Source: Aporhodopirellula aestuarii (GTDB lineage Bacteria > Planctomycetota > Planctomycetia > Pirellulales > Pirellulaceae). From it: a DNA stretch of 64,000 nucleotides. How positions within the stretch are numbered: the first letter of the stretch is position 1; each line of letters begins with the position of its first letter. The stretch lies in the NCBI RefSeq assembly GCF_023701485.1, contig NZ_JAMQBK010000060.1, positions 447,628 to 511,627 of the forward strand, given 5' to 3'. The notes under the pieces were generated by a model, which ran no database searches, was not told the DNA's origin, and saw nothing but the letters and a program-made list of their open reading frames with translations. Of the stretch, positions 8,311 to 20,300 are shown in pieces. Position numbers and translations under genes: made by a program.

Positions 8311-10331
8311 GTTTGATCCCCGCGTTGACCGGAGTTTGGCCGTGGTTGGCGCTCGTCGCGGTACCGATCGGCATCGTGCTGCTGTACTTCCTAAAGTTAC
8401 GACGTGAACCGGTCGAGGTGCCCAGTACGTTCTTGTGGTCTCGCACGATCGAAGACCTGCACGTGAACAGTTTGCTGCAGCGACTGCGAAATAGCATCCT
8501 GCTATTTTTGCAGCTGCTGGCCGTGTTGTTGGCTGCGTTGGCACTCTTTCGTCCAGGCGTGCGTGAAGACACCACTTCCTTGGGACGCCTTGTTTTCTTG
8601 CTCGACACCTCCGCGAGTATGCAGGCGCCGGCCACCGTGTCGGACGACGCCAAACCGATCACTCGGTTTGAACAGGCTCGGCAACAGATCGGTCAGCGGA
8701 TTGCGACGATGCACGATGACGAGACGGCGATGTTGATCACGTTCAGCGATCGGGCGGAAGTGATGCAGGCATTCACGTCGGATCGATCTCGTCTTCGCGA
8801 TGCGCTTGATCGGTGTAAAGTCACCAACCGGCCGACCGATATCCTTGGTGCCTTGCGCGCCGCCGACGGGCTCGCCAACCCGCGTCGTACGTCCGAAATC
8901 GCCGACATCGGTGACGTGCAAGTCGCCGATGCGTTGCCCGCTGACTTATTGCTCTACAGCGATGGGGGCTTCCAAAGCGTCACGGAGTTTAATCTCGGTA
9001 ACTTGCGACCGGTCTATCACGCGATGGGTTCCACACTGACCAAAAATCTCGCGATCGCTTCGTTTTCTGCCAACCGCGATCTGCAGAATCCGGAAAAGAT
9101 CGAAGCGTTCGCAACCGTCGTCAACAGCGGTGATGAACCGGCCACGGCCGACGCGTCGCTGTATCTCGAAGGCCGCCTCGTCGATGCCGCCTCCGTTTCG
9201 CTTGATCCCGGCGACCAGACCGGGGTGTCGTTTTCGGTGGAGGCGTCTGATGCGGTTCGTTTGCGTTTTTCGCTTGATCTCAAAGATGATCTTAGCGTCG
9301 ACAACACCGCCTACGCCGCGCTGACGCCCTCGGGGCTCGTTTCTGTATTGGTCGTCTCGGACGGAAACCGACCGCTCGAAATCGGGCTGACAACTGAAAA
9401 AGCACAACGGATCGCCGTGTGCGAATTCGTTGCACCGGAGTTTTTGGAAACCGAGGCGTTCGCGAAACGTGCTGCCGCCGGTGATGATGACCTGATCATC
9501 TTTGATCGCTGCCGCCCGCCGAAATTGCCCCTCACCAATACGTTCACAATCGGGGAATTGCCGAGCGAGGAATGGAAGTGGACGACGCCACCGGGCAGTT
9601 TGACGTTGATCGACATTGACCGCACGCATCCGGTGCTGCGTTACCTCGAAATGTATTCGTTGCTGATATTTTCCGGACGCGGTATCGAAGGTCCCGAAGG
9701 CACGTCGGCGCTGATCGAATCCGACTTGGGGACCGTGATGTCGATCGCCCCGCGTGGCGGCTATCGCGACTTGGTGCTCGGGTTCGAACTCGTTAGCAAG
9801 AACGAAGATGGCGAGACGGAAGCGAATACAAACTGGTACGCCGAACGGTCCTGGCCGGTCTTCTTGCTCAACGTACTCAGGCATCTCGCCGGTGCCGAGT
9901 CATCGGCTGCGGCTCCGTCGTATCATCCAGGCGAAACCGTGCCTGTGCGACTCGAAAGCGCCGTTCGGGAAGTGTCGCTCGTGCGTACCGGAGAAAAAGA
10001 CGCTGACACGTCTCTCGGTGAACTTACCGTTGGTGAAGGCGGCAGCATCGAAATCGTGCAGACCGACTTGCCCGGAAACTACCAACTCGTTCGCTCGGCA
10101 TCAACGTCGGCGGACGCGGGACGCAACGTCGTCGACCGTTTTGCGATCAATCTGTTTGATGTGCAGGAGAGCCGCGTGTCGGCGAAGGAAGACGTGGAGC
10201 TCGGTTACGAAACGATTGCCGCCGTTGACGCGGGGATTGAAACCCGCCGCGAATACTGGCGTCCACTCCTCATGCTCGCCCTCGCCGTGCTGTTGGCCGA
10301 GTGGTGGCTCTATACCCGCCGGTTATCGTAA
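8307..10331 (+). CDS. BatA-like membrane protein with vWA domain
   Basis: 674 aa from the ATG at 8307, which overlaps the previous stop by 4 bases; the frame is open further upstream but that part is antisense-like sequence. Membrane helices at about 11-29 and 62-82 enclose the BatA N-terminal signature (LYFLKLRREPVEVPSTFLW). A vWA domain with MIDAS DTSAS at 100-104 follows, then a CARDB-like beta region (about 260-360), a glutamine-amidotransferase-like region, and a C-terminal helix ending EWWLYTRRL. The metal-binding vWA domain is expected to face the periplasm. It pairs with the upstream DUF58 protein. The architecture is the common planctomycete BatA/vWA type. Confidence 0.9.
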   Translation: MSLIPALTGVWPWLALVAVPIGIVLLYFLKLRREPVEVPSTFLWSRTIEDLHVNSLLQRLRNSILLFLQLLAVLLAALALFRPGVREDTTSLGRLVFLLDTSASMQAPATVSDDAKPITRFEQARQQIGQRIATMHDDETAMLITFSDRAEVMQAFTSDRSRLRDALDRCKVTNRPTDILGALRAADGLANPRRTSEIADIGDVQVADALPADLLLYSDGGFQSVTEFNLGNLRPVYHAMGSTLTKNLAIASFSANRDLQNPEKIEAFATVVNSGDEPATADASLYLEGRLVDAASVSLDPGDQTGVSFSVEASDAVRLRFSLDLKDDLSVDNTAYAALTPSGLVSVLVVSDGNRPLEIGLTTEKAQRIAVCEFVAPEFLETEAFAKRAAAGDDDLIIFDRCRPPKLPLTNTFTIGELPSEEWKWTTPPGSLTLIDIDRTHPVLRYLEMYSLLIFSGRGIEGPEGTSALIESDLGTVMSIAPRGGYRDLVLGFELVSKNEDGETEANTNWYAERSWPVFLLNVLRHLAGAESSAAAPSYHPGETVPVRLESAVREVSLVRTGEKDADTSLGELTVGEGGSIEIVQTDLPGNYQLVRSASTSADAGRNVVDRFAINLFDVQESRVSAKEDVELGYETIAAVDAGIETRREYWRPLLMLALAVLLAEWWLYTRRLS

Positions 10332-10362
10332 GCGACAAAGCGACAAAGCGACAAAGCGACGG
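10331..10362. repeat. 8-bp tandem repeat, 3.75 copies
   Basis: AGCGACAA is repeated three times and followed by AGCGACGG, directly after the stop of the BatA-like gene (the first A is the last base of its TAA). Simple sequence of this kind can vary by slippage. No coding or regulatory role is visible; it is too short to be a CRISPR-like array. Confidence 0.9.
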
Positions 10363-10427
10363 AAATTTTGAATCGCTGTGTCGTCGTCGCCTCCATTGCG
10401 AAGGCGACTGACGATTGGCAACGCGAT

Positions 10428-11234
10428 CTATCCCTCGGTTCCGCTAGTTTCAGCGGCGAGGTCTTTAACGCGGATATTTTTGAAGCGAACTTTGCCTTTG
10501 GCGCCTTTGTGGATTTGTAGGCCGAAGAAGCCGCTCGGGTAGGTGCCGTCGTCTTCCCAGTGCGCGGCAGGGACTCCGTTGACCCATGTTTGGACCACGT
10601 TTCCTTTTGCTCGGATCGTCAATCGGTTCCAGCCGCTGCGATCGAGTGCTTGCCGGGCCGGTTCGTGTTCTTTCAACCACAGCGGGTAGAAGTATCCGCC
10701 GCAGCTTTGGCCGTAGATGCCGCCCGACCAGTAGCGGTCGCCCGTGATGCCTTCCATCTCCGCTTGCGGACCGAAGACGACTTCTCCTTTGGATCCCGGT
10801 TTGGCTTGGGCTCGAAACATCACTCCCGAGTTCCCATCGACTTCCCACTTCATTTCACAGGTGAAAACGAAGTCGGTGTAATCGTCTTTGTCGGTGCTCA
10901 GGTAGGTGCTCTGCGAACCGGGAACACAGGTTCCGACAATCTCGCCTTCGATCACTTCGAAGGAACACGTGCCGCCACGTGGTGTCCAACCGCTCAGGTC
11001 TGTTCCGTTGAAGATGTCTTCAAATCCGTCTTCTAACGCGGGTTCCGGATCGGTGTTGAGTTTCATCTCCTCGGGTTGCGGGATGTTCTCTTGTGATTTG
11101 TATTTCTGATACCAGGCTTCTTGTTTCGGGTCGACTTCGTTGGCCGCCGCGACGTTGGTAACAAGCAGACCGGTGCAAAGGGCGAGTAAGGCAAGCGAAA
11201 TTCGCTGATCGAACGAACAGGTCGTGAGACGCAT
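10428..11234 (-). CDS. exported DUF1080 (3-keto-disaccharide hydrolase-like) protein
   Basis: 268 aa from the ATG at 11234, which gives a good signal peptide (LALLALCTGLLVTNVAAA). The DUF1080 / LamG-like jelly-roll domain spans about residues 60-260, with the hallmark DIFNGTDLSGW near the start, YTDFVFTCEMKWEVDGNSGVMFRAQ in the middle, and the closing GFFGLQIHKGAKGKVRFKNIRVKDL. DUF1080 proteins are abundant in planctomycetes and some hydrolyse 3-ketoglycosides made by Gfo/Idh-type oxidases. A longer frame to 11294 adds residues with no support. It is divergent from the transporter at 11407. The leader is C-rich. Confidence 0.9.
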   Translation of the reverse strand: MRLTTCSFDQRISLALLALCTGLLVTNVAAANEVDPKQEAWYQKYKSQENIPQPEEMKLNTDPEPALEDGFEDIFNGTDLSGWTPRGGTCSFEVIEGEIVGTCVPGSQSTYLSTDKDDYTDFVFTCEMKWEVDGNSGVMFRAQAKPGSKGEVVFGPQAEMEGITGDRYWSGGIYGQSCGGYFYPLWLKEHEPARQALDRSGWNRLTIRAKGNVVQTWVNGVPAAHWEDDGTYPSGFFGLQIHKGAKGKVRFKNIRVKDLAAETSGTEG

Positions 11235-11406
11235 GTTGGGGGACTCAGTGGGTGAGCGGGGTTGCGGAGGCAGGGTTTCGGTATACGCATGCATAATCGG
11301 GAGGCTCCCGAAGGTCTGCCGATTCTATTTGGCCGGTCGAGCAGTTGATAGTCAACGGTCGAGTAGCTGGCGGAATTGGATCGACATCTGACGCCCCAAA
11401 TGGTGC

Positions 11407-12795
11407 ATGGGCTATGTTGGCGGGCGAAGTATCCACACATTCTATCCCGGAAAAGTTCCGTTGACAGCGAAGACAGAAGCAACGAATTCGTCTGAAACCG
11501 CGAGTACACCGTGGTGGTCGCGGGTCGAGCCGCACGAACGCAGTGCGGTGGGATGGGCGACGGCTTGGTTCTTTTGCATCTTGCTGGCGTACCTGATTGT
11601 CCGTCCGGTGCGGGAGACGATGGGCAGCATCGGTGGTACACGGCAATTGCAGGGACTGATGTTGGCGACGTTTCTCGTCATGCTCGCCGCCGTGCCGCTG
11701 TACTCGTCGCTTGTCGCGAGGTTGCCGCGTCGGTGGCTGGTGCGAGTCGTGTATCACTTCTTCGCCGTTTGCCTAGTCACGTTTTTTCTGTTGATGCAAT
11801 TGGAAGCGGAGTTTGTCCGCACGTGGACCGCGAGAGCTTTTTTCGTGTGGGTGAACGTCTTCGCGCTGTTCGCGACGAGTGTGTTTTGGAGTGTGTTGGC
11901 GGATCTCTTTTCGAGCAATCAAGGCAAACGTTTGTTCGGCATGATCGCAGCCGGTGGAACCGCAGGCGCCATCACAGGGTCATTGCTTACCAGCCAACTC
12001 GCAACGCAGCTTTCGACGGGTGTCTTGCTGTTGCTGCCGGCGGTGGTGATTGAAGCCGGGTTGTGGTGCGCGTGGCGATTGGAGAAACAGTCGACCGTCG
12101 TGCCTGACGCAGGTGAGCCGACTCCACGGCCAACCGAAAGTCCGACCGGGGGCGGGCTGCTCTCCGGGATCACGCACGTGGTCAGGTCGCCTTACCTCGC
12201 CATGATCTGCTTGTTTCTGGTTCTCGTGCAGTCCTGCGGGACGCAGTTGTACTTCCAGCAAGCCGAGATCGTGGCGTCAGAAATCGAAACCAAGGAAGCC
12301 CGCACGCAGTTGTTTGCTTATCTGGATTTGGGGACGCAGTTGCTCACCTTGGCGATACAAGCGTTGCTGTCCGGTGTGATTCTCAAACGTTTGGGCGTGA
12401 GCGTCGCTCTAGTCGTTCTACCGATCATCTATTTTGCCGGATTTGCATCGCTGGCGATGAGTCCTGTCTTGCCAACCCTCGTGGTGACGATGATCGCCAC
12501 GCGGGCGGGAGCCTACGGGATCACGGTTCCGGCACGTGAGGTTTTGTTTACCGTTGTCAGTCGGGAAGACAAGTACAAATCGAAAAGCTTCATCGACACC
12601 GTTGTGCTTCGCGGCGGTGACGCCATGTCGGGCCAATTGTTCGGCTTTGCACGGCAACTCGGCGTCAGCATCACGACCATGAACGTGTGGGCGTTGCCCG
12701 TCACGGTGGCCTGGGGATTGGTCGCGTGGAAACTAGGTCGTTTGCAAAAACGACGGGCTGCGGAGTTGGCCGCCGTCTCCGAAATGGAAGCGTGA
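11407..12795 (+). CDS. MFS / TLC (ATP-ADP carrier)-like multi-pass transporter
   Basis: 462 aa integral membrane protein with about 12 predicted helices; the first runs through WATAWFFCILLAYLIVRPVRETM, a segment characteristic of planctomycete homologs of the TLC nucleotide carriers / MFS fold. A glycine-rich turn FGMIAAGGTAGAITGSLL sits mid-protein, and the C-terminal half repeats the six-helix layout. A soluble Pro-rich loop at about 230-250 separates the halves. Substrate cannot be read off the sequence. The start at 11407 gives a 45-residue polar N-tail; a later start is possible. It lies divergent to the DUF1080 gene and convergent with the DUF1501 gene. Confidence 0.8.
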   Translation: MGYVGGRSIHTFYPGKVPLTAKTEATNSSETASTPWWSRVEPHERSAVGWATAWFFCILLAYLIVRPVRETMGSIGGTRQLQGLMLATFLVMLAAVPLYSSLVARLPRRWLVRVVYHFFAVCLVTFFLLMQLEAEFVRTWTARAFFVWVNVFALFATSVFWSVLADLFSSNQGKRLFGMIAAGGTAGAITGSLLTSQLATQLSTGVLLLLPAVVIEAGLWCAWRLEKQSTVVPDAGEPTPRPTESPTGGGLLSGITHVVRSPYLAMICLFLVLVQSCGTQLYFQQAEIVASEIETKEARTQLFAYLDLGTQLLTLAIQALLSGVILKRLGVSVALVVLPIIYFAGFASLAMSPVLPTLVVTMIATRAGAYGITVPAREVLFTVVSREDKYKSKSFIDTVVLRGGDAMSGQLFGFARQLGVSITTMNVWALPVTVAWGLVAWKLGRLQKRRAAELAAVSEMEA

Positions 12796-12808
12796 GAACG
12801 TGTCGAAG

Positions 12809-14281
12809 TTATGCCAGAATCTCTTCGACGACGCGGCCGTGGACGTCGGTTAATCGAAAATCACGACCGGCGTAACGATACGTGAGTCGTTCATGATCGA
12901 TACCCAAGATATGCAAGATCGTGGCGTGCAGGTCATGCATGTGGACGCGATCGTGAAGCGAGTAATATCCGTAGTCGTCGGTTTTGCCATACGCGAACCC
13001 TGGTTTGACGGCGCCGCCGGCAAGTACCATTGAGAAGCCTTGCGGATTGTGGTCGCGTCCGTTGGCACCTTGTACAACAGGCGTGCGACCGAATTCACCG
13101 CCCCAAACGATCAAAGTGTCGTCCCACATTCCGCGTTGTTTTAAGTCCTTTATCAACGCGGCGATGGGGAGATCCGTCGCGAGTGCATTCTTGTTGTGCC
13201 CGGCGACCAGATTGCTGTGTTGGTCCCAAACCTGGCCGCTGCTCACGGTAATGAAGCGTACTCCCGCTTCGGCCAATCGCCGAGCGAGTAGGCAGCTTTG
13301 ACCAAACGACCTAGTTGCTTTTTCATGGATTCCGTACGCGGCTTGCGTCGCTGAGGACTCAAGGTTCATGTCGAATACTTCTCGGGCAGCCTCCCGCATT
13401 CGAGATGCCAAGTCCATGGCTTCAATCGCACCCTCGATTTCTCGATCGGGGCCGCTGCGATGATGGTGCAGTTCGTTCATTTGGCGAACGAGGTCAATCC
13501 GTTGGCGAATGTTTTGAGGATCGGACGCACCGTCGAGGTACGGAATTTTTCCACTGCCGAACCGACCGTTGCTGCCTATCGCGGTCGCTTGATGCATGGC
13601 GGGTAGGAATGCGGCACCGTAATTACGTGGGCCTCCATGCGCGGTGGCCGGGCCGATCGCGATGTGAGCGGGTAGATCAGGATGCCCACTGCCCAACGCA
13701 TAGCTGACCCATGCTCCGACGCTGGGACGCACCAAATTATCACTGCCCGTATTCACCATCCCGACGGCTTGGCCATGCGATTGTCCTTTCGTGTGCATGC
13801 TGCGGATCACGCACAGCGAGTCGGCTTGCTCTGCCATATGAGGCAGCAAATCGCTGACCCACAAGCCTGATTCACCGCGTTTGGAAAAATTCCACGGCCC
13901 ATTAAGCAATTTAGGGACGGCGTCGATATTTGGTGGCAGCGCAAAGGGAAGCGGTTTCCCATCATCGCGGGCGAGCAACGGTTTGTAGTCAAACGTGTCG
14001 ACGTGGCTGGGACCACCATGCATGAATAAGAAGATCACCCGCCGAGCACGAGGGGGCACATGCAGCGGCCGGACCGCGCCCGCCGAATCCGAAACGGAAT
14101 CCGACGGACTGCGCGATTCCGCTTTTGCGGTCGTCCAGGGAACAAATCCCGAGATCGCGAGTGAGCCCAACGCAAACGATCCCGTCACGCCGAATTGACG
14201 CCGTGTCAACTCAGGAGGTAGCCACTGGCCGGTGACGTCACGGGACTCATTCGAAACTACTCGACGGCGATATCGATTCAT
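12809..14281 (-). CDS. Tat-exported DUF1501 (sulfatase-fold) protein
   Basis: 490 aa from the ATG at 14281. A twin-arginine motif LTRRQFG is followed by [14 protein letters not shown]. Family landmarks: [20 protein letters not shown] at the start of the alkaline-phosphatase-like fold, the INH/VSSG...WDQHSN region, [15 protein letters not shown], and [15 protein letters not shown] near the end. DUF1501 proteins are predicted exported alkaline-phosphatase superfamily members; reaction unknown. Five bases separate its start from the upstream PSD1 stop, so the two form an operon, as is typical in this phylum. Longer frame to 14344 overlaps the PSD1 gene and is not favoured. Confidence 0.92.
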   Translation of the reverse strand: MNRYRRRVVSNESRDVTGQWLPPELTRRQFGVTGSFALGSLAISGFVPWTTAKAESRSPSDSVSDSAGAVRPLHVPPRARRVIFLFMHGGPSHVDTFDYKPLLARDDGKPLPFALPPNIDAVPKLLNGPWNFSKRGESGLWVSDLLPHMAEQADSLCVIRSMHTKGQSHGQAVGMVNTGSDNLVRPSVGAWVSYALGSGHPDLPAHIAIGPATAHGGPRNYGAAFLPAMHQATAIGSNGRFGSGKIPYLDGASDPQNIRQRIDLVRQMNELHHHRSGPDREIEGAIEAMDLASRMREAAREVFDMNLESSATQAAYGIHEKATRSFGQSCLLARRLAEAGVRFITVSSGQVWDQHSNLVAGHNKNALATDLPIAALIKDLKQRGMWDDTLIVWGGEFGRTPVVQGANGRDHNPQGFSMVLAGGAVKPGFAYGKTDDYGYYSLHDRVHMHDLHATILHILGIDHERLTYRYAGRDFRLTDVHGRVVEEILA

Positions 14282-14286
14282 TGCGC

Positions 14287-17163
14287 TCAATCCAAAAGAC
14301 GGAATTCGGTGCCAGCAAATAACGCGGCAACCCACTGCTGCCAAGCCTCAGGTGATTGCCGATCATCGGTGAAAAAAGTCTTTGCGAGCTGTTTGTCGTC
14401 CTCGGTGGGCAAACGTTGCAGGCAAAGCTGATAGACGAGATTCAATCTCGCCTCAAAATCCTCGGCGTCTCTCATCACTCGGTCAGCGGTCGTGTTTGCC
14501 CACTGATTGATTTCGGGGGCGTTGAGCAGCACGAGGGCTTGGCCGGGCACGTTGGTCGTCGGACGCCGTCCGACCAAAAGGTCCGGATCGGCCGCATCCA
14601 ATGCCGTCATCATCGGCGATAAAAAGCCCCGCACGATCGGCAAATAGATCGATCGACACGGGGTCGCAATGCCGGTAATTTTTCCCTCCGTGCTGTTGCC
14701 ATCGTTTCCCGAAACCAACACGCCGTGCGATTTCATGGGATCAAACAGCGGCGTTCGCGAGAGCGTTCCCGTTGCCGCCAACATCGCGTCACGGATCGAT
14801 TCGGCGGGCAATCGTCGACGATGCATCCGCCACCACAGTCGGTTCTCTGGATCGGCGTCGCTGCTCGCCGCGTTATAGTCGCTCGCTCGATGGTACGCCG
14901 CTGAATTGACGATGTCACGGAGCAATGGCTTGAGATGCCAGCCCCCACGAACAAATTGCGTGGCGAGATAATCGAGTAACTCGGGATGAGACGGTCGTTC
15001 GCCCCGCTCGCCAAAATTGTCGACCGTGCGAACCAAGCCCTCGCCCATCAAGTGCATCCAAACGCGATTGACGAAGACCCTCGCAACGAGCGGATGATCC
15101 GGATCGGTCAGCCAATCTGCTAGGTCCAATCGACCGCTGCCGCGAGGATTCGGGATCGCCGCCTCTCCGCTGCTGCAAACCTGTAGAAAACCCCGCGGGA
15201 CGACCTGTCCGTGGTTATTCACTTCACCGCGAATATGTACCGGACTATCGGAGATTTTGGGTGTTGCCCGATCGGTTGGTGCCATGGCCTGCGGCAGCGG
15301 CGGTGGCTTCTGGGCGGTTAGTTCTTTGAGTTGCGTTTTAAGTGCAGCGAGATGGGATTGAGCCGCTTCGATGCGTGCCCGTTTCGCCTTGCTCGCATCG
15401 TCTTGGTCAGGGTGATTGAGTTTGTGGAGATCGTCGGCAGACAAGAACTGCACCGCGTCGGCGATGACGTAACCGTTCGTCTCGCGATTCGACAACGTGA
15501 CCACCGCGGGTGAGGAGGAACTGAATTCGAACGTGCCCAACGTGGTCCAAAAGGGGGCAATGTCGTTCTTCTGTTGGTTGATCGTTACCGTTTGGGTTCC
15601 GTCGGACGTTTCGATGGTGACCGGGACTTTGGACGCGCGGTTGGTGTTTGCTGAATACGCCACGCGTACTTCGTATTTCCCGTCGTCAGGCACCTCGGCG
15701 GAGAACTGAATGGTGGTTTTGCCTTTCTGCGAGTTGTCGTCGTGCACGTAGCCTTTGCCTATAAAACCTTTGGTATAGGTGGACTCTTTCCAGGTCCCGG
15801 TCTTGGTTGCCTGTGTGTCATCGATGACGATTCCCAATTGCACATCGGAAGTTCCCGCTTCGGCGTCTTTCAGTGATTTTTCCGCCTCTGCGATATCCGA
15901 TTTCAGCGACTTGGTCGCCGCTTCGTATTCGCGAACGGCGGCCCGGTGTTCTTCCGTGGTGGGTAACGACACACGGTTCCACGTGCTGACGTACCGTTGG
16001 CTTTCACCTTTCAACGTCACCGTGCTTTTGAAGATGCCTGCCAGTGCGTAGTAATCGGTTGTGGGCACGGGATCGAATTTGTGATCGTGGCATCTTGCGC
16101 AGCCTAAGGTGAGTCCTAAGAAGGCTCGTCCGATGGTGTCGATTTGTTCGTCTACGACGTCGAGTTCCAGCTTGGTCTTGTCTCGCTCGCTAAGCATCTT
16201 GGTGCCCAGCATCAAGAAGGTTGTGGCAACCAAGTTGTCGTGTCGTTGCTCATCAGTTTCGAAAGGCAGCTGGTCTCCCGCAATCTGCTGGCGAATCATT
16301 TGATCGAAGGGACGGTCCGATGCGAACGACCGGACGAGGTAGTCGCGATACCGCCAAGCTTCGTGAAAGGTTGCGTTGAAGTCGCTGCCGTTGCTGTCGG
16401 CGTATCGAGCGACGTCCATCCAGTGGCGGGCCCAATGTTCGGCAAACCCTTGAGAATCCAGCATCTCATCAACGATGCGTTCCCAGTTTTCCCAAGACGG
16501 ATCAGCCATCCATCGTTGTTGAAGTTCGATGGATGGTGGCAGGCCGGTTAAATCAAATGCGAGTCGTCGCAGCCGAAGCTCGTCGGAGGATTGAGCGTTC
16601 GGTGAGACGCCGGACTCTTGCAAACGCTGTCCAAGAAACTGATCGATCGGGCCACGAGAACCTTCGTAAGGCTCGATTTCGGGTTCGGTGAACGACAGCG
16701 GTTGGAAGGCCCAAAACTGGCGTCCTTCTTCGATGTCGATCTTTTCACGAGGCACCGACGCAGCAGGCGGTGTGTCACGAGGGTCGGTGGCTCCCGCCGC
16801 GATCCATTCTTCAAAATCTCGAATCACCGAGTCGGGCAACTTGCCCGTCGGTGGCATCTCGGTCGACTCGTACCGGATCGCCAAAACCAACGGGCTGGAT
16901 TCCACTTCCCCGGGCTGGATGGCGGGGCCGCTGTCACCACCGGTCAACATCGCATCGGACGAATCCAGCAGGAGCGAGCCGCCGATTTCGTCGGCGTCTG
17001 CCGCGTGGCACTCGTAACAGTGTTCGACGAGAACCGGGCGAATTCGGTTTTCGAAGAACTCGACTGACTCGGCAGGTTCGCTAGCCATGGTTTGTGTGGC
17101 TTGACAAAGCAAGGCGAGCAAGCATGCGGACAAATACCGCAAAAAATGGCGGGAGGTGGGCAT
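14287..17163 (-). CDS. PSD1 / planctomycete cytochrome C protein with internal golvesin-like domain
   Basis: 958 aa from the ATG at 17163, giving signal peptide [20 protein letters not shown]. Order: PSCyt1 domain with heme motif CYECH (49-53); DUF1549 (about 170-380) with a second motif CARCH at 355-359; coiled coil (about 405-437); a beta-rich module (about 445-575) resembling golvesin C-terminal-like / xanthan-lyase-type domains ([38 protein letters not shown]); second coiled coil (588-618); DUF1553 (about 690-940) with [20 protein letters not shown]. It is expected to be exported and to bind c-type heme. The first gene of an operon with the downstream DUF1501 gene. Exact biochemical role is unknown. 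Confidence 0.92.
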   Translation of the reverse strand: MPTSRHFLRYLSACLLALLCQATQTMASEPAESVEFFENRIRPVLVEHCYECHAADADEIGGSLLLDSSDAMLTGGDSGPAIQPGEVESSPLVLAIRYESTEMPPTGKLPDSVIRDFEEWIAAGATDPRDTPPAASVPREKIDIEEGRQFWAFQPLSFTEPEIEPYEGSRGPIDQFLGQRLQESGVSPNAQSSDELRLRRLAFDLTGLPPSIELQQRWMADPSWENWERIVDEMLDSQGFAEHWARHWMDVARYADSNGSDFNATFHEAWRYRDYLVRSFASDRPFDQMIRQQIAGDQLPFETDEQRHDNLVATTFLMLGTKMLSERDKTKLELDVVDEQIDTIGRAFLGLTLGCARCHDHKFDPVPTTDYYALAGIFKSTVTLKGESQRYVSTWNRVSLPTTEEHRAAVREYEAATKSLKSDIAEAEKSLKDAEAGTSDVQLGIVIDDTQATKTGTWKESTYTKGFIGKGYVHDDNSQKGKTTIQFSAEVPDDGKYEVRVAYSANTNRASKVPVTIETSDGTQTVTINQQKNDIAPFWTTLGTFEFSSSSPAVVTLSNRETNGYVIADAVQFLSADDLHKLNHPDQDDASKAKRARIEAAQSHLAALKTQLKELTAQKPPPLPQAMAPTDRATPKISDSPVHIRGEVNNHGQVVPRGFLQVCSSGEAAIPNPRGSGRLDLADWLTDPDHPLVARVFVNRVWMHLMGEGLVRTVDNFGERGERPSHPELLDYLATQFVRGGWHLKPLLRDIVNSAAYHRASDYNAASSDADPENRLWWRMHRRRLPAESIRDAMLAATGTLSRTPLFDPMKSHGVLVSGNDGNSTEGKITGIATPCRSIYLPIVRGFLSPMMTALDAADPDLLVGRRPTTNVPGQALVLLNAPEINQWANTTADRVMRDAEDFEARLNLVYQLCLQRLPTEDDKQLAKTFFTDDRQSPEAWQQWVAALFAGTEFRLLD

Positions 17164-17384
17164 TGTGATCTTGTCCAAGGCGGGTCGGGCGACCCTTGGG
17201 TGGCGATCTAGGGGGCGGGGGATGCCATGGTAGCACAGATCTTGGCGTCGATCATCAAAAAAATGGAGCCCCCACCTCCCGCCTAATTCACCCGTGTCCC
17301 TGGCACTTGGAGAACGCGGCGCCGCGTCGGCGGCTGCGAAATCAAGTGGCTTTGGCAATTCGGATCGATGCCGATACGGTTGAC

Positions 17385-20300
17385 TTACTGCCTGCCTCGG
17401 TGACAACTGCAGCCGACGATATTGCAGTACTCGCTCTCGCTGCTGACTCCGCCGTCACGCTGCCAGTAGAAATCACCACGAGGCGCGTTGTCGCCATAAC
17501 GGTTCATCCGGTCAGCTTGGAAAACAGAACCGCCCGCGATCACGAGCGAGATTTTTTCGCTGTCGCGAATTTGCTTCGTGGGGTCCGCGTTTTTACGCAG
17601 CACGATCAGGTCCGCCAGTTTTCCTACTTCGATTGAGCCGAGGTCGCGATCAAGGCCGAGGTACTTGGCGCCGTTGATCGTGCCACACGTCAAAGCTTGC
17701 ATCGGAGTCATGCCGCCCTGAACGAAACTCCACATTTCCCAGTGCGTGCAGATGCCGGGAAGTTGTCCGTGCCCGCCTGCTTGCACGAGGCCGCCTTGGT
17801 TGACGACGTCCCGCGCGATCTCGGCAACTCGCATGTGGTTGTAGTCTTCTTCAGGAGCCTTTTCGCGACGTCGTGATCGTGGATTCAGGACATGAGGTGG
17901 GATGAAGGTTTGCAAACGCGTGTGCAACCAAAGGTCGTCAATTTGGTACCAATATCGTTCGCCGGAGAGCCCGCCGTACGCGACGCTGAGCGTGGGGGTG
18001 TAGCCGACGCCGGTGTTCCGCCATAGATCCATCACGTCTTCGTAGGCGGTTTGGACAGGGAGTGTGTGTTCAATGCCGGTGTGTCCGTCGACGATCATCG
18101 TCATGTTGTGCATGAACGTGCTACCGCCTTCGGGGACAACCATCATTCCGAGTTCCCTCGCCGCCGCGACTACCTGTTGGCGCTGGTCACGACGAGGTTG
18201 GTTGTAGCTCTTGACCGTGAATGCCCCGACGGCCTTCATCCTTCGCAGGTGAAAGCGGGCGTCCTCGATCGAATCGATCTCGGCTTTGATCGCACCCGTC
18301 GCACCGTAAAGAATCTTTCCGGTTGAAAAGGTACGCGGTGCGGTGATTAGTCCGGCCTTGGCTAATTCGCTGGCGGCAAAGATACTGTGCGTGTCGTTGC
18401 TGGGGTCGTGTATCGTTGTCACACCGAAGGCCAATCGCGCATAGTCGATCCAATTGTGTTGTGGCGTGATGCCGAACGTTGCTTGGGCGCCATGTGCGTG
18501 TGTGTCAATGAATCCTGGCAAGATGACTTGCCCTTCTACATTCGTCGTGACATAGCCCTCGGGAATCTTCACTCTCTTGCGTGGTCCGACGGCGACGATG
18601 CGATCTTGATCGATCAGGATGACGCCATCTTTGATCACTCCGGCATCACCCATGGTGATGATGCGTCCGCCGACCAAAGCGCGGCGGGTGTCCGGTTTAG
18701 CAGTCGGGTGGCGAAAACCGATGTGATCCGTGGTGACCGCGGACGAATCTTCTTTTGCGTCAGATTCACCGTCTGCTGGGCTTGGCGGTTGCATCGCCTT
18801 GGCGACTTCGCAGGTGAATAGGTCGGGGCCGAGACTCCAGTGCAACCGTTGGCTATCGCCGGAGAAATGCAGGAACTCACCCGCCTCTTCACTGACCTTT
18901 ACCACCGGGATGCCTTTGGCGTTGGGGCCAACCTGGATCGGTTGCGGGGAGTTCACAAAGGGTGCAATGAAAACGTGAAAACGCTCGACCAATGCGATCG
19001 ATTTCCCATCAGGTGAGACTTCGAAATCGGTAGCCCAGTCGCTCTTGTAGTGCTCTCGCAGGTCATTGCCGCTACGATCGATCGATACGAGCGTCACGTT
19101 GTCAGATTCTTTGGACCCGTTCTTTCGGATTAGAAAGATGCGATCACCGGTGGCATCAAATTGCGGATCGGTGCCCTGCTCGCAAAGGAACTTGGGTGTG
19201 CCATCTTTGACCGACGTGAGGTAAATCCCAGGCTCGCGAGACCACAATGCGGACCGCAGGTGGCCACCACCCCGTTTTTCGTAAACGATGTCCCTTCCAT
19301 CGGGAGAAAACGACGGGTACATGTAGTGTCCCGGTTTGGTGGAAACGATCCAGTTTTCGCGTCGTTCGGGATCGACCGAGGCGACTCGGATCGTGCCGAG
19401 CTGTTGATCGTTCCAGGTCGTGTAGACGATGTATTGCCCGTCTTTTGAGAATGATGGCGAGAACTCAAAGTGATCGGTTTGCTCAGTGAGTCGAACTGGC
19501 GGGCCACCGGCGAGCGGCTTGAGATACAGATGTCCGAGGGCTTGATAAACGACTTGCGTGCCGTCGGGTGAAACGCGGACGCTTTGCAGCATCTTGACGT
19601 CGAATTCGTCTTCACCGACCCGAATCGGGTGTCGGACGGCTTTTCGAACGTCGCGTTGGTCGCGGATGCGAAACGGGATCACTTCCGCGTTGCCGGTCTC
19701 CGTATCGATCCGACGGATTTTTCCTTTTGCCCAAATCACGATCGAGCGACCGTCGGGTGTCCAATCGAAACCGGAATAGACACCGTGGATCGCCCACGAT
19801 TCTTGCATGTCGCGTTCGAGTTCATCGTAGATCACTCGGATGCTACCGGATTCGATGTCGAACAAGTGCAGACCGGTTTTGACGCCAACACGTCGAACAA
19901 ACGCGATCGTTTTTCCATCAGGCGATGGCGTCGGTCGGCAGGCGCCGCCGGGGCCACGAATCAGTGTTTCGGTATCGCCTTGGACTAGGTCGAGACGTTT
20001 GATCGCGTAGATGCCTTTGTGAGCATCCTTGTCGTACTCGAAATCTTGACCGGGGGTGACGTCTTGGCTGTAGTAGAGATAGCGACCGTCAGGCGAATAG
20101 GCGGGTTCGTTGACATCCTTTTGGTCGTTGGGGCGTTTGGTTAATTGAGTGCCCTCGGTTGCATTCATGGCGACGGCGTCGCGGTGATACATGTGGCATT
20201 CGCCGGCGCCGAGCGACCTGCGGCTGGTGAAGTGTTTACGCGCGACCAGGTATCGTCCGTCTGGAGACCAAGTCGGGCTGCTGAGCAGGCGATAGGTCTC

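Noticed and set aside
10331-10362. CRISPR-like array
   Set aside because: Units are 8 bp without spacers.
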